DNA from: Advenella mandrilli
GTDB taxonomy: Bacteria > Pseudomonadota > Gammaproteobacteria > Burkholderiales > Burkholderiaceae_B
Length of the DNA stretch: 64,000 nt
Assembly (NCBI RefSeq): GCF_016595155.1
Contig: NZ_JAENGP010000008.1
Span: 62,001 to 126,000, forward strand
Reading direction: 5' to 3'
Shown: positions 27,288 through 35,585 of the stretch, piece by piece
How the letters are laid out: each line of letters opens with the position of its first letter
Position numbering within the stretch: the first letter of the stretch is position 1
The notes under the pieces: model-generated
The model's input: the letters and a program-made list of their open reading frames with translations, nothing else
Databases searched by the model: none
Told to the model about the DNA's origin: nothing
Program-made: the position numbers and the translations under genes

Positions 27288-28049
27288 ATGAGCATTTCAA
27301 ACCATAAAGTGGCGGTGGTAACGGGAGCGGGCTCCGGTATTGGCAGGGCGGTTGCTCTGGAATTGCTAAGTGCGGGTTATCGGGTGGTGTTGGCAGGAAG
27401 ACGGCAGGACGTGCTGGAAGAAACTCGCACCGCAGCCGGACTGGATGCGGTCAGGGCTCTGGTGATTCCTACGGACGTCACCAGGGAAAACGAGGTGAAA
27501 GCCTTGTTTGAACAAACCCAGCGCGAATATGGCCGGGTGGATGTGTTATTCAATAACGCTGGAAAAAGTGGTGCAGCGGTACCCATTGACGAGTTTTCGG
27601 CCCAGGAATGGCGTGAGATTGTGGATGTGAACCTGACCGGCATGTTCCTGTGTGCCCAGGCCGCTTTTCATGTGATGCGCTACCAGGAGCCGCAAGGGGG
27701 CCGGATCATTAATAACGGTTCTATCTCAGCCACGGCACCACGCCCCATGTCGATTGCCTATACCGCCACCAAGCATGCCGTTACCGGCCTGACCAAAAGC
27801 ATTTCGCTGGACGGCCGTGCCTATAATATTGCCTGCGGCCAGATAGATATTGGCAATGCCGGCACCGATATGACGGAAAGAATGAAGAAAGGCATTTTGC
27901 AGGCCAATGGTGAAATCATGCCCGAGCCGATTATGGACGTGGCGCATGTGGCCCAAACCGTTCGTACCATGGCTGATTTCCCGCTGGAAACCAACGTGCA
28001 GTTTGTGACGATTATGGCCACGAAGATGCCGTTTGTGGGGCGTGGGTGA
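27288..28049 (+). CDS. short-chain dehydrogenase/reductase
   Basis: The 253-residue SDR has [11 protein letters not shown] (cofactor binding), LFNNAG, the catalytic serine in NNGSISA and YTATKHA (YxxxK). The ATG at 27288 has an SD (TTGGAGA) at good spacing; an in-frame TTG at 27273 lies inside that SD and is rejected. The Arg residues after the glycine motif (AGRRQD) favour NADP. Substrate is unknown. It lies between gmk (divergent) and the AT-rich McrBC island and has normal base composition, so it marks the left core side of that island. Confidence 0.88.
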   Translation: MSISNHKVAVVTGAGSGIGRAVALELLSAGYRVVLAGRRQDVLEETRTAAGLDAVRALVIPTDVTRENEVKALFEQTQREYGRVDVLFNNAGKSGAAVPIDEFSAQEWREIVDVNLTGMFLCAQAAFHVMRYQEPQGGRIINNGSISATAPRPMSIAYTATKHAVTGLTKSISLDGRAYNIACGQIDIGNAGTDMTERMKKGILQANGEIMPEPIMDVAHVAQTVRTMADFPLETNVQFVTIMATKMPFVGRG

Positions 28050-28058
28050 TTGTGCGTA

Positions 28059-28069
28059 TTTCTCATAAT
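28059..28069. repeat. left copy of an 11-base direct repeat flanking the McrBC/vsr island
   Basis: TTTCTCATAAT occurs here and again at 32912-32922, outside the mcrBC genes and the vsr remnant. It could be a target-site duplication or a recombination trace. Chance is not excluded, because both flanks are AT-rich. Confidence 0.3.
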
Positions 28070-28162
28070 AATATTCTTAGAGCATCATGAATTAATTTTT
28101 TATAAATGTTCAACTAAATTCCAAATATATGACAAATTAACGTATTAATTGAAAGGATAAAA

Positions 28163-30043
28163 ATGGGCTTGAAAGAAAAGCTAGAAAAATTTATGAAGGC
28201 GTGGGTTCAAGCTACAAAAGAACCATTTGCAGGGCATGCTTTAGCTAGTTTTTTTAGACAAGATTTTAAAGAAGATATTGAAACTTTAGTTAATAATTTT
28301 GGATCTGGTTTTCAGCTTAAAGCAAGTGTTGGTGCAGGAAACTGGGCAAATATTCCTTGGTTATCTATTTTGAATCCAAATATGACTTCTACTACTCAAG
28401 AAGGTATTTACCCCGTTTTTTTGTTTAGGGCTGATGGTTCTGGTTTTTATTTATCCTTGAATCAAGGAACGACGAATCCAATTAAAAAATTGGGACATAA
28501 GGCAGCTGAAGAAAAGTCTCAAAAAATTATTTCAATTGTTTTGGAAAATAACCCAAGATTAAAAAATTGGGGAGTGCAAGATATTGATTTAAGAGCTAGT
28601 ACTGATTTGGGTAAATCCTATGAAAAATCAAATATATCTGCAAAATTATATGAGGTGGATAGTTTGCCTAATGATGAGGTATTGCAACATGATCTTGAAG
28701 AACTATTGTCTTTTTACAATCAAATCGAATCGATTGATATTGAGTCAAAGTTAAGAAAAGAAAAAATGTATATATCTACTAAAAATAAAGAAAATATTAA
28801 TAGGATGTTTTTTTTATCAAAACCCTTTCTTCTTTTAGCAGGTATCTCAGGAACAGGTAAAACTCGCTTTGTACGCGAACAGGCTAAATCAACGGGATCA
28901 TTGAATGAAACCTATTGTTTGATTCCTGTGCGCCCAGATTGGCATGAGCCCAGTGATTTACTCGGTTATATTTCGCGTTTAAATGGTAAAGAGAAATATA
29001 TTACAACTGATGTTTTAAAATTTATTGTAAAAGCATGGAAGGCATTAGTCGATGCAGGTTTTGAACTTGGTGAACAGATCTCAGGTAAAAATGGAAAATG
29101 CCTTGTAGTATCAGGCAAGCGAGATGCTTTAAGTGGTGTTTTGCCTTATTGGCTGTGTTTGGATGAAATGAATTTGGCTCCTGTAGAACAGTATTTTTCT
29201 GATTATTTGTCTATTTTGGAAACCAGGGAGTGGAATTGGGAAGGTGATTCTTTTACTTATTTAAGTGATTCTTTGTTAAAGGCTACTACAATAGAGCAGG
29301 TAGCAGACCAGAATCAATTGAGGCAAGAGCTTAAGATTGATGATGGTAAATATGACTCAATCTGGGAACTGTTTCTGAAGTACGGTATAGGTATTCCCTT
29401 TAACCTGATTGTTGCTGGCACGGTAAATATGGATGAAACCACGCATGGATTTTCACGTAAGGTGATCGATCGGGCTCTGAGCTTTGATTTTGGCGAGTTT
29501 TTTCCTAATAATTTTGATGATTTTTTTGAGCCGACTACTCAGAATAAAACTCTTTACTATCCTGTAATATCACATGCTAATTTGGATGCTTTGGCCACTA
29601 CACACGATAGTGACGGTCAGAAATCCATTCGTTTTTTGAAAGCGGTAAATGAAGTATTAGATAACACACCCTTTAAACTGGCTTATCGGGCACTGAATGA
29701 GTTGTTGTTAGCTGTTGTTTCTTATAACCCCCAAAATGAACTTGAGTTAGGGGCGGTATGGGATGATTTCCTGATGTGTAAAGTGCTTCCACGGATTGAA
29801 GGTGATTTCGATAAATTGGGTGGTGAGAGTTCGATTTTGGATTGTCTGATCGAAAAACTTGGCAACGAATTTCGTCAATTCTGGGAGCTATCAGAGGCAG
29901 ATCCAGGTGCTCGCCCAGATTTGTATCGTGAAAAAAATGATGGATCTGGAGACGTTATTCGCATTGCATGTCGTAGCAAAAAAAAGCTTGAGTGGATGAA
30001 AAAGCGTTTGGATGGTTCTGGCTTTACAAGTTTTTGGCCGTAA
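28163..30043 (+). CDS. mcrB: McrB-type GTPase subunit with MrcB_N modified-DNA-binding domain
   Basis: This 626-residue protein would recognise modified DNA and power cleavage by its partner. The N-terminal part (about 1-200) looks like the MrcB_N (DUF3578) domain: GAGNWANIPWLSILN, TTQEGIYPVFLF and GFYLSLNQG. The AAA+ GTPase domain follows: Walker A GISGTGKT (227-234), Walker B LCLDEMNLAPVEQY (Asp334-Glu335) and VNMDETTHGFSRKVIDRA (Asn422 onward), all typical of McrB. SD GAAAGGAT precedes the ATG. Base composition is strikingly AT-rich compared with both flanks, indicating horizontal acquisition. The downstream nuclease gene starts 29 bases after its stop. Confidence 0.88.
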   Translation: MGLKEKLEKFMKAWVQATKEPFAGHALASFFRQDFKEDIETLVNNFGSGFQLKASVGAGNWANIPWLSILNPNMTSTTQEGIYPVFLFRADGSGFYLSLNQGTTNPIKKLGHKAAEEKSQKIISIVLENNPRLKNWGVQDIDLRASTDLGKSYEKSNISAKLYEVDSLPNDEVLQHDLEELLSFYNQIESIDIESKLRKEKMYISTKNKENINRMFFLSKPFLLLAGISGTGKTRFVREQAKSTGSLNETYCLIPVRPDWHEPSDLLGYISRLNGKEKYITTDVLKFIVKAWKALVDAGFELGEQISGKNGKCLVVSGKRDALSGVLPYWLCLDEMNLAPVEQYFSDYLSILETREWNWEGDSFTYLSDSLLKATTIEQVADQNQLRQELKIDDGKYDSIWELFLKYGIGIPFNLIVAGTVNMDETTHGFSRKVIDRALSFDFGEFFPNNFDDFFEPTTQNKTLYYPVISHANLDALATTHDSDGQKSIRFLKAVNEVLDNTPFKLAYRALNELLLAVVSYNPQNELELGAVWDDFLMCKVLPRIEGDFDKLGGESSILDCLIEKLGNEFRQFWELSEADPGARPDLYREKNDGSGDVIRIACRSKKKLEWMKKRLDGSGFTSFWP

Positions 30044-30072
30044 TTGGAGCATTAGCGGAGAAGGCGAGTACT

Positions 30073-32532
30073 ATGCTGGAATTATTACGCTTGGGAACAG
30101 AACGATTTGAATTTTCCGTTTGGTGCAATGATATTACTAAACGCCAACAAGTTTATCAAACTATGCTTGCTAATCGTAGGAAGGCAGCTCATTCGATTCA
30201 AACCCTAACTGGTCAATCCTCGTTTAACTTTACAGAAGTAACTACTACAGAAAGCGGTCTGGAAAGAAAATCAATCATCCGTTTTGATCCGGTTCTTATG
30301 CTAAGAGAGCCTGTACTGATAAAAGGCAAAAAGGTTTCAGATGCTGGCAGTCAACTGCTAGATTTATTGTTGGATGAACCTTTGTTTTTTGAAAATATAC
30401 AGTATCAGTTTGAATGGATATTTTTTGATGCTGTTGAGGATGCCTATTTAACGCATCGAAGTGCATTGTTAAATGATGGATTTCGGTTTGCCAAGGAAAA
30501 AAAAGGATTAATTCCTGCCCGTCTTACGGGAACTATCAATACTGGTAATGACGTGGGTTGGATGAAGTTACCTCTTGAATATATCGTGGATGGAAAAGTT
30601 GTTAAATCCAGCATTGCATTTGAGGTTTTGCCAACTAAAATGGATTTACATCATGATTTGCCCGCTATGTATCGTGTTATTGATAAAAATTTTCCGCTTT
30701 GGCGTTTTGGTTTGGCAGGTAAAACGGGCCAAGATGCCTCAAAAGGTAAGCACCGTGGAAATTTTCCTCTGATGTGGCTGGCAAATTTTTCTCAGATGAG
30801 AGTGCGCTTTGAAAAGGGGCTTAAAGTAATTGCACAAGCACCACATAGCCGTTTGCAAACTCATGAAATGTATACCCGTGCAGACAGGCTTAAAGGACGT
30901 ATTTTGCATAAGCTGGGTGTTAAGGTTTTGGAGGATATTGCTAATGGTCGATATGATAGGCGTTATAAAGTAAGCAAGAAAAGGCTTGATGTAAATACAC
31001 CGGAAAACAGGTTTATTAAGAATGTGATCCTGGAATGTAAAAAAAAACTGAGCAAGTTTGAAAAGAAAATCCGCAACCACAATCAAAAAACAGAAAATAA
31101 GCAACGTGTTTCTGAAGCGTTTATTTCTGAGTTAGGCCAATGGCAGCAACCCTTGCAAAAAATGCTTGAACAAGGTTTTTTAAAAGATGTTGGTAGGTTT
31201 GCAGGGCTTAATGGTGAATCATTAGTTTTACAACAAAAAACCGGTTATAGCGAAGTTTATAAAGTTTGGAATGAACTGAGGTTTTATTTAGATGCATTTG
31301 CAAACCAAACTGAAATATCAATGAAGTCGGTGGCTGAAATTTATGAGATATGGTGTTTCCTTACTCTTAAACAGATTCTTGAGGAACAGCTTGGTTTTAA
31401 AATAAGCTGTTCAAAAAAACAGGTTTTAAAACTTAATAATTTTTTTGAGTACCAGTTTAAAGACGGCTTAGCCGGTGCATTTGAATTTGAGCGTGGTGAT
31501 GGGTTGCGGGCAAGGTTGGCGCATGAACCGAAATTCACTAAAAATAGTGGCGATATTCGTACCTTTGTTGTTAATCAAGAACCGGATATCGTCTTGGAAG
31601 TTACTTTTCCATGGCCAAGCAAAAAAAGTTTTGTATGGCTGTTTGATGCCAAATACCGTATTAAATCTGATCAAAGTGAGACAGAAGATGTTGAAAAAAC
31701 GGATTTTGTGCCTGATGACGCAATTAACCAAATGCATAGGTACCGTGATGCTTTAATTCGTATTTCTAAAAGCTATAAGAGTCGTCCAGTATTCGGGGCT
31801 TTTGCCCTTTACCCCGGTTACTTTGATCAAGAAAGCACACAAAACCCTTATCAAGAGGCTATTACGGAAATTGGTATTGGAGCTTTTGCTTTGTTACCAA
31901 ACATGGCAGGAGGTAGTGATGGCAACATTTGGCTTCTGGAGTTTTTGAAAGACCAGATTGGAGGAAATCCCGCAAAAGGCGTTAATAATCTTGAGGCTTT
32001 GTCTGACCAATTATATATGCAGGAGGCTGCCAGGATACCTTATTCTGGAATGCAGCAGTCGCTTTATCAGGACCTGATCATGACGGCTGCATTGGGCGCG
32101 GAGGAAGGTAGAGCAAAAGAGTATTTTGAGGCTTTTGAAAAAGGTACTGCGAAATGGTTTCATCTTCCTGAAAAGACATTTTTGAGTGAGTATAAACAAC
32201 ATATTATTAATGAAATTTTGTATTTGGCGTTGGCGGATACACCTGAAGAAAATCCTGGTTTTAAAAAAATTAACAAGCTTTGGCCTATAAAAAAAGTGAG
32301 TCTTGTTGCCCGCTCAGATATTAATGTGGAACAAGCCGGAAAGCTGGTATTCAAAAATGAATTGTATTATTTGTTTGAATTAGGAAAACCGTTATATTTA
32401 AAATTTTCTGTCAATGGAATCAAAAATAGTCCGTATCGAGCGACCATGAAATTGACAACATTGGGTAAGTTGGAAAAGACTAGGATATTCAGTGAACTAG
32501 GGACGGTTTATCCTGAAGCTGTAGTTGGTTGA
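30073..32532 (+). CDS. McrC-like partner nuclease, DUF2357 plus PD-(D/E)xK domain
   Basis: The 819-residue product is more than twice the length of E. coli McrC (about 350). The long N-terminal part (about 1-420) resembles DUF2357-type proteins. The C-terminal half holds a PD-(D/E)xK nuclease core: EPDIVLE (Asp505) and LFDAKYR (Asp525-Ala-Lys527), the likely catalytic residues. A further C-terminal region of about 250 residues follows, beyond what a minimal McrC needs. The ATG at 30073 has an SD (GGAGAAGG); the longer frame from 29992 would overlap mcrB and is less likely. It shares the AT-rich composition of mcrB and is surely its operon partner. Its stop lies about ten bases from where the convergent vsr remnant loses homology. 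Confidence 0.82.
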   Translation: MLELLRLGTERFEFSVWCNDITKRQQVYQTMLANRRKAAHSIQTLTGQSSFNFTEVTTTESGLERKSIIRFDPVLMLREPVLIKGKKVSDAGSQLLDLLLDEPLFFENIQYQFEWIFFDAVEDAYLTHRSALLNDGFRFAKEKKGLIPARLTGTINTGNDVGWMKLPLEYIVDGKVVKSSIAFEVLPTKMDLHHDLPAMYRVIDKNFPLWRFGLAGKTGQDASKGKHRGNFPLMWLANFSQMRVRFEKGLKVIAQAPHSRLQTHEMYTRADRLKGRILHKLGVKVLEDIANGRYDRRYKVSKKRLDVNTPENRFIKNVILECKKKLSKFEKKIRNHNQKTENKQRVSEAFISELGQWQQPLQKMLEQGFLKDVGRFAGLNGESLVLQQKTGYSEVYKVWNELRFYLDAFANQTEISMKSVAEIYEIWCFLTLKQILEEQLGFKISCSKKQVLKLNNFFEYQFKDGLAGAFEFERGDGLRARLAHEPKFTKNSGDIRTFVVNQEPDIVLEVTFPWPSKKSFVWLFDAKYRIKSDQSETEDVEKTDFVPDDAINQMHRYRDALIRISKSYKSRPVFGAFALYPGYFDQESTQNPYQEAITEIGIGAFALLPNMAGGSDGNIWLLEFLKDQIGGNPAKGVNNLEALSDQLYMQEAARIPYSGMQQSLYQDLIMTAALGAEEGRAKEYFEAFEKGTAKWFHLPEKTFLSEYKQHIINEILYLALADTPEENPGFKKINKLWPIKKVSLVARSDINVEQAGKLVFKNELYYLFELGKPLYLKFSVNGIKNSPYRATMKLTTLGKLEKTRIFSELGTVYPEAVVG

Positions 32533-32782
32533 TGTTGCATGATGCGGGTAAGCGGAAAATGTAGCAATTGTGGCCATGCCAGAAGCACCCGTGGATAAAT
32601 ATCAAGGCTTTGTAACGAGGCAATACTATATCAGGTTTGCCTGGAAGATCTTTCACATGAAGTCGGTAACGGAAGCCACGGGCAAACAACGCTTTTCTAA
32701 TCAGGATTTCGATCTTGGTGTTTTTGCTATGAATGCCGGACATTAAGCGGCTCCGGCTGGCCTTGTCCATGATATCTGTCAT
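32489..32782 (-). pseudogene. vsr: truncated very-short-patch-repair endonuclease (vsr remnant)
   Basis: The first 80 residues match Vsr clearly: DKASRSRLMSGIHSKNT, LPGKPDIVLPRYK and IFIHGCFWHGHNCYIFRLPA. Residue numbering equals E. coli Vsr for the catalytic Asp51, His64 and His69. After Ala80 the sequence changes to an unrelated 17-residue tail (SCNINQLQ onward), and the C-terminal half, including the fourth zinc ligand expected near residue 117, is missing. E. coli Vsr has about 156 residues. The breakpoint at about 32542 is ten bases from the convergent mcrC-like stop, and the tail reads through the end of that gene antisense. Intact Vsr nicks T:G mismatches created by deamination of 5-methylcytosine and normally accompanies a cytosine methyltransferase, which is absent here. 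It is probably inactive. Confidence 0.85.
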
Positions 32783-33159
32783 GATGGATTCGTATGTGAT
32801 CGTCCCTTGTTTTTTTCGGCAGGTTTTAAAATCCCTGACGTTTGTAAATAACAGTTATTTAGGGAAGGAGGCAGTCATATCGTTATAAAGTCATGATTTT
32901 TATACCATGGTTTTCTCATAATGACCATTAACAAATAAACCAAAGATGAATACAATCGAACGATGGGATTCGTGAATTTTGGTGAGGTTGAGTATATTTC
33001 ACACACAGGGTCCCAACCCATGAATATCACCTGGCGTTTAAAAACACCAATGCCACCATTTATGTGGCACCAAGCTGCTAAGCTGGCAGTGGGTTAGATG
33101 GATGTGAAAATGATTAATGTGAACAGCTGCAAAAATCAAACAGTACAAAGCAACTTAAA
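32783..33159. other. gene-free stretch between vsr remnant and SEC-C gene
   Basis: These 377 bases hold no convincing gene. They contain the right copy of the 11-base repeat (32912-32922) and a small inverted repeat, TGCCAC / GTGGCA (33051-33056 and 33064-33069). A short open frame of about 25 codons starts near 33020. They look like degraded DNA at the island's right edge. The promoter of the vsr remnant would lie at the left end. No tRNA or integrase remnant is recognised. Confidence 0.5.
32912..32922. repeat. right copy of the 11-base direct repeat flanking the McrBC/vsr island
   Basis: TTTCTCATAAT, identical to 28059-28069 and in the same orientation; the copies enclose about 4.85 kb containing mcrBC and the vsr remnant. 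Confidence 0.3.
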
Positions 33160-34161
33160 ATGAAAATTGGACGAAATGACCCATGCCCGTGCGGCAGTGG
33201 AAAAAAATATAAACATTGTTGTATTGATAATGCCCCAAAGCCTCATGCGCAACTGGTTGACAGTCTTGAGCAGGCGCTGGCCATGAATCCAAACTTGAGT
33301 CTGGATGAATTAAATGCCCTGATCCAGCACAAAACAATGCAACAAAACAATCAGCCCAGGGCCGAGTTTTGTGGTCTTTCATCTAACCAACTGGCTAACT
33401 GGATGAATGCGCCGTTTAATGAGCTGGAATTGCTCACCATTCGTACGCCAGACGATTTATCGGGCAGTCCTGTGATGCGTTATCTGGAATTGATTTTAGA
33501 TGAAGCCATGGAGCAGGATGGATCTTTTAAAGCAACTGCTAAAGGAAACTTGCCGGCGAAATTGGTAAAAAAAGCTAGCGAATTGTTGCCTGAGTTTGCC
33601 ATTGCCGAATTTGAAACGGAACCCAGTATTAGTGATTACGTGGGCAGTAACGAAGATAAATTTGATGCCCTGCATTACACACGCATATTGGCCGATCTTG
33701 CCGGCATTATTTATTTAAGAAAAGGGCGTTATCACATTAAAAAAACGGTACAAAAACAGCATCAAACGCAGGGTATCAACGCTTTTTTCCTGCCTATGCT
33801 GGAAGTCGCTGCCACCAAATTCAACTGGAACTACATGGATGGGTTTGATGATAATGTTGACCTGCGGCCATTTTGGTTATTTATGTTATGGCGGCTGCAA
33901 AGTCGTGGTGCTATTAACCAAATGATTAAAGAGGTGTGCACCGCCTTTCCTATGTTGGTGAGTCAGTTTCCACCCAATGAGTTTGGTACGCCTGAAGCGT
34001 ACTTGGGCATTTGCATTAAATCACGCTTTATTAAGCGTTTTTTGGAATTTTGGGGATTTATTACCAGAAATCCAGGACGCTTTTCCGGAAAGGAACGTTT
34101 GCCAGGAAAGGGCGGCATACAGCCTTTATTGATGCAAACGTTTCATTTCGAGGTGAAGTAG
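33160..34161 (+). CDS. SEC-C motif protein of unknown function
   Basis: The 333-residue protein begins with a SEC-C zinc-binding motif, GRNDPCPCGSGKKYKHCC (CxC...CC), otherwise found at the SecA C-terminus and in many small uncharacterised proteins. The remaining 300 residues are mostly helical, with an aromatic-rich C-terminal half (PFWLFMLWRLQ, RFLEFWGF). I do not recognise the family. No signal peptide or membrane segment is evident. It lies beside the AT-rich island but is itself less AT-rich; it may be core or an island passenger. It converges on the Bug receptor gene with an eight-base gap. No good SD is seen before the ATG. Confidence 0.7.
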   Translation: MKIGRNDPCPCGSGKKYKHCCIDNAPKPHAQLVDSLEQALAMNPNLSLDELNALIQHKTMQQNNQPRAEFCGLSSNQLANWMNAPFNELELLTIRTPDDLSGSPVMRYLELILDEAMEQDGSFKATAKGNLPAKLVKKASELLPEFAIAEFETEPSISDYVGSNEDKFDALHYTRILADLAGIIYLRKGRYHIKKTVQKQHQTQGINAFFLPMLEVAATKFNWNYMDGFDDNVDLRPFWLFMLWRLQSRGAINQMIKEVCTAFPMLVSQFPPNEFGTPEAYLGICIKSRFIKRFLEFWGFITRNPGRFSGKERLPGKGGIQPLLMQTFHFEVK

Positions 34162-34169
34162 TTGGCTTA

Positions 34170-35153
34170 TCAATCCAGACTGATATTCGCTTTCTGAATC
34201 AATCCCTTATAAGTCTCCTCTTTCTGATCCAGGCGTTGTCCCAATTCGCTTAATGGCCAGGTTAGCGGGTCAAAAGCGAAAGAGTCAAAGCGTTTAACCA
34301 CTTCAGGATTAGACAGCACCTTGGCTACATCGGCCTGGATTTTGTCACGTACGGCTTCTGGAATGCCTTTGGGGGCTAGCAGGGAGACGATAGAGTTGAC
34401 ATCCAGTTCGGCTGGGCCGCCGGCCTCAGCAACCGTAGGCACATCAGGGAACAGGGGGTGGCGTTTGGGGGCGGCAATGGCAAGGTAACGCAGTTTGCCG
34501 CTGTCATAGACCGGACGGGTGGAAGGAATCGTGCCATAGGCCCAGTCTACTTCGCTGTTGGCAACGGCCGTATATAGCTGGCTGACTTCCTTGTAGGGAA
34601 TATGCAGCATTTTTGTGTTAGTGAGCGAGTCTATCCATTCACCTCCCAGGTGGCCGGGGCTGCCTACAAACCAGGAACCGTAGGTGACGTTATCGGGTTT
34701 GGTTTTGGCAGCGTCAATAAGGTCTGTCATGTTTTTCCAGGGGGATTTATCGCTCACGGCAATCATGAAAGGCGTGTAAAACAAAGAGGCTACCAGTTCA
34801 AACTTTTCACGTGGGTAGTAGTTGCGCGATTTGTACAGGTGTGGCAGGGCAGAAACATGCTCGCTATCCAGTTGCAGTAAAGAATAACCATCGGCAGGGC
34901 GCTTGCTAACGGCTTCCAGCGCAATGAAGCCACCACCACCGGGACGGTTTTCTACAATCACCGGTTGGCCCCAGATTTTGCCCAGCTCCTGGCTTAGTAT
35001 GCGCAAGACGACATCCGGGCCACTCCCTACTGAAAATGCGCTGTACAGGGTAACTGTTTTTTGTGGAAAGTCGGTGTTGGCCTGGGCGGCATTGCCAATG
35101 CAGGCAAAAGATAAAGCAGCGACAATTAGCGTGGTTTTCTTGAAAAATAACAT
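34170..35153 (-). CDS. tripartite tricarboxylate transporter substrate-binding protein (Bug family)
   Basis: The 327-residue protein (ATG at 35153, SD AGGAG) has a Sec signal peptide ending near AQANTDFP. It has the Bug hallmarks FPQKTVTLYSAFSVGSGPDVVLR at the mature start and GQPVIVENRPGGGG. Bug receptors bind carboxylates or other small acids in the periplasm and are greatly expanded in Bordetella and Alcaligenaceae. No TctA/TctB membrane genes are adjacent, so this is an orphan receptor, which is usual for the family. The upstream in-frame ATG at 35171 lies in the SD region and is rejected. Ligand unknown. Confidence 0.9.
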   Translation of the reverse strand: MLFFKKTTLIVAALSFACIGNAAQANTDFPQKTVTLYSAFSVGSGPDVVLRILSQELGKIWGQPVIVENRPGGGGFIALEAVSKRPADGYSLLQLDSEHVSALPHLYKSRNYYPREKFELVASLFYTPFMIAVSDKSPWKNMTDLIDAAKTKPDNVTYGSWFVGSPGHLGGEWIDSLTNTKMLHIPYKEVSQLYTAVANSEVDWAYGTIPSTRPVYDSGKLRYLAIAAPKRHPLFPDVPTVAEAGGPAELDVNSIVSLLAPKGIPEAVRDKIQADVAKVLSNPEVVKRFDSFAFDPLTWPLSELGQRLDQKEETYKGLIQKANISLD

Positions 35154-35585
35154 GGGGTCTCCTGAGGCCAAAATTTATAAATACTTGTCATTAAAGTGGA
35201 TTTTTGTAATGTGGTGACATGTTTCTTTTTTTATGGGCCGCTTTATAACAATATGGGATTGCTTGGGCGGTTATCTTGATAGGGAATATGTCTGCCTGCT
35301 GTTTTAAGCTGATTTTTATAAAACACTATTATGGATGAATGGCGATACAATTTGAAATGAAATTTAATTGTCTGCCATAGCAAAAAGTATATGGCTGAAA
35401 AGAATTGCTTTGCTATTTACCGCAGTTCCATGTAAATCGGGTTTGCACAACTGGCGCTCATCAGGCAGGTTTTAGGTTGGAAAATTTGATTTTTTGAGTT
35501 AGCGCTCAATCCAGCGGCTGGCCAAATCCAACAAGCCAGTCGCCAGTGTGTGGCAGCCCTTAAATTAATTATTTATTCTAATTAT
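35154..35585. other. long intergenic region between the Bug receptor and yicC
   Basis: About 430 bases without a supportable gene on either strand; stop codons are frequent in all frames. It contains the SD and presumably the promoter of the Bug receptor gene, and an imperfect hairpin GCGGCTGGC / GCCAGTCGC (35514-35522 and 35535-35543) about 40 bases past the yicC stop. The hairpin lacks a good T tract, so its role as yicC terminator is uncertain. A small RNA here cannot be excluded. Confidence 0.4.

Noticed and set aside
29992-30072. 27-codon N-terminal extension of the McrC-like gene
   Set aside because: Overlaps the end of mcrB in another frame; the ATG at 30073 has a good SD and a sensible start.
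32489-32782. Functional Vsr endonuclease
   Set aside because: C-terminal half, including a zinc ligand, is missing and replaced by antisense mcrC-like sequence, so it is called a remnant.
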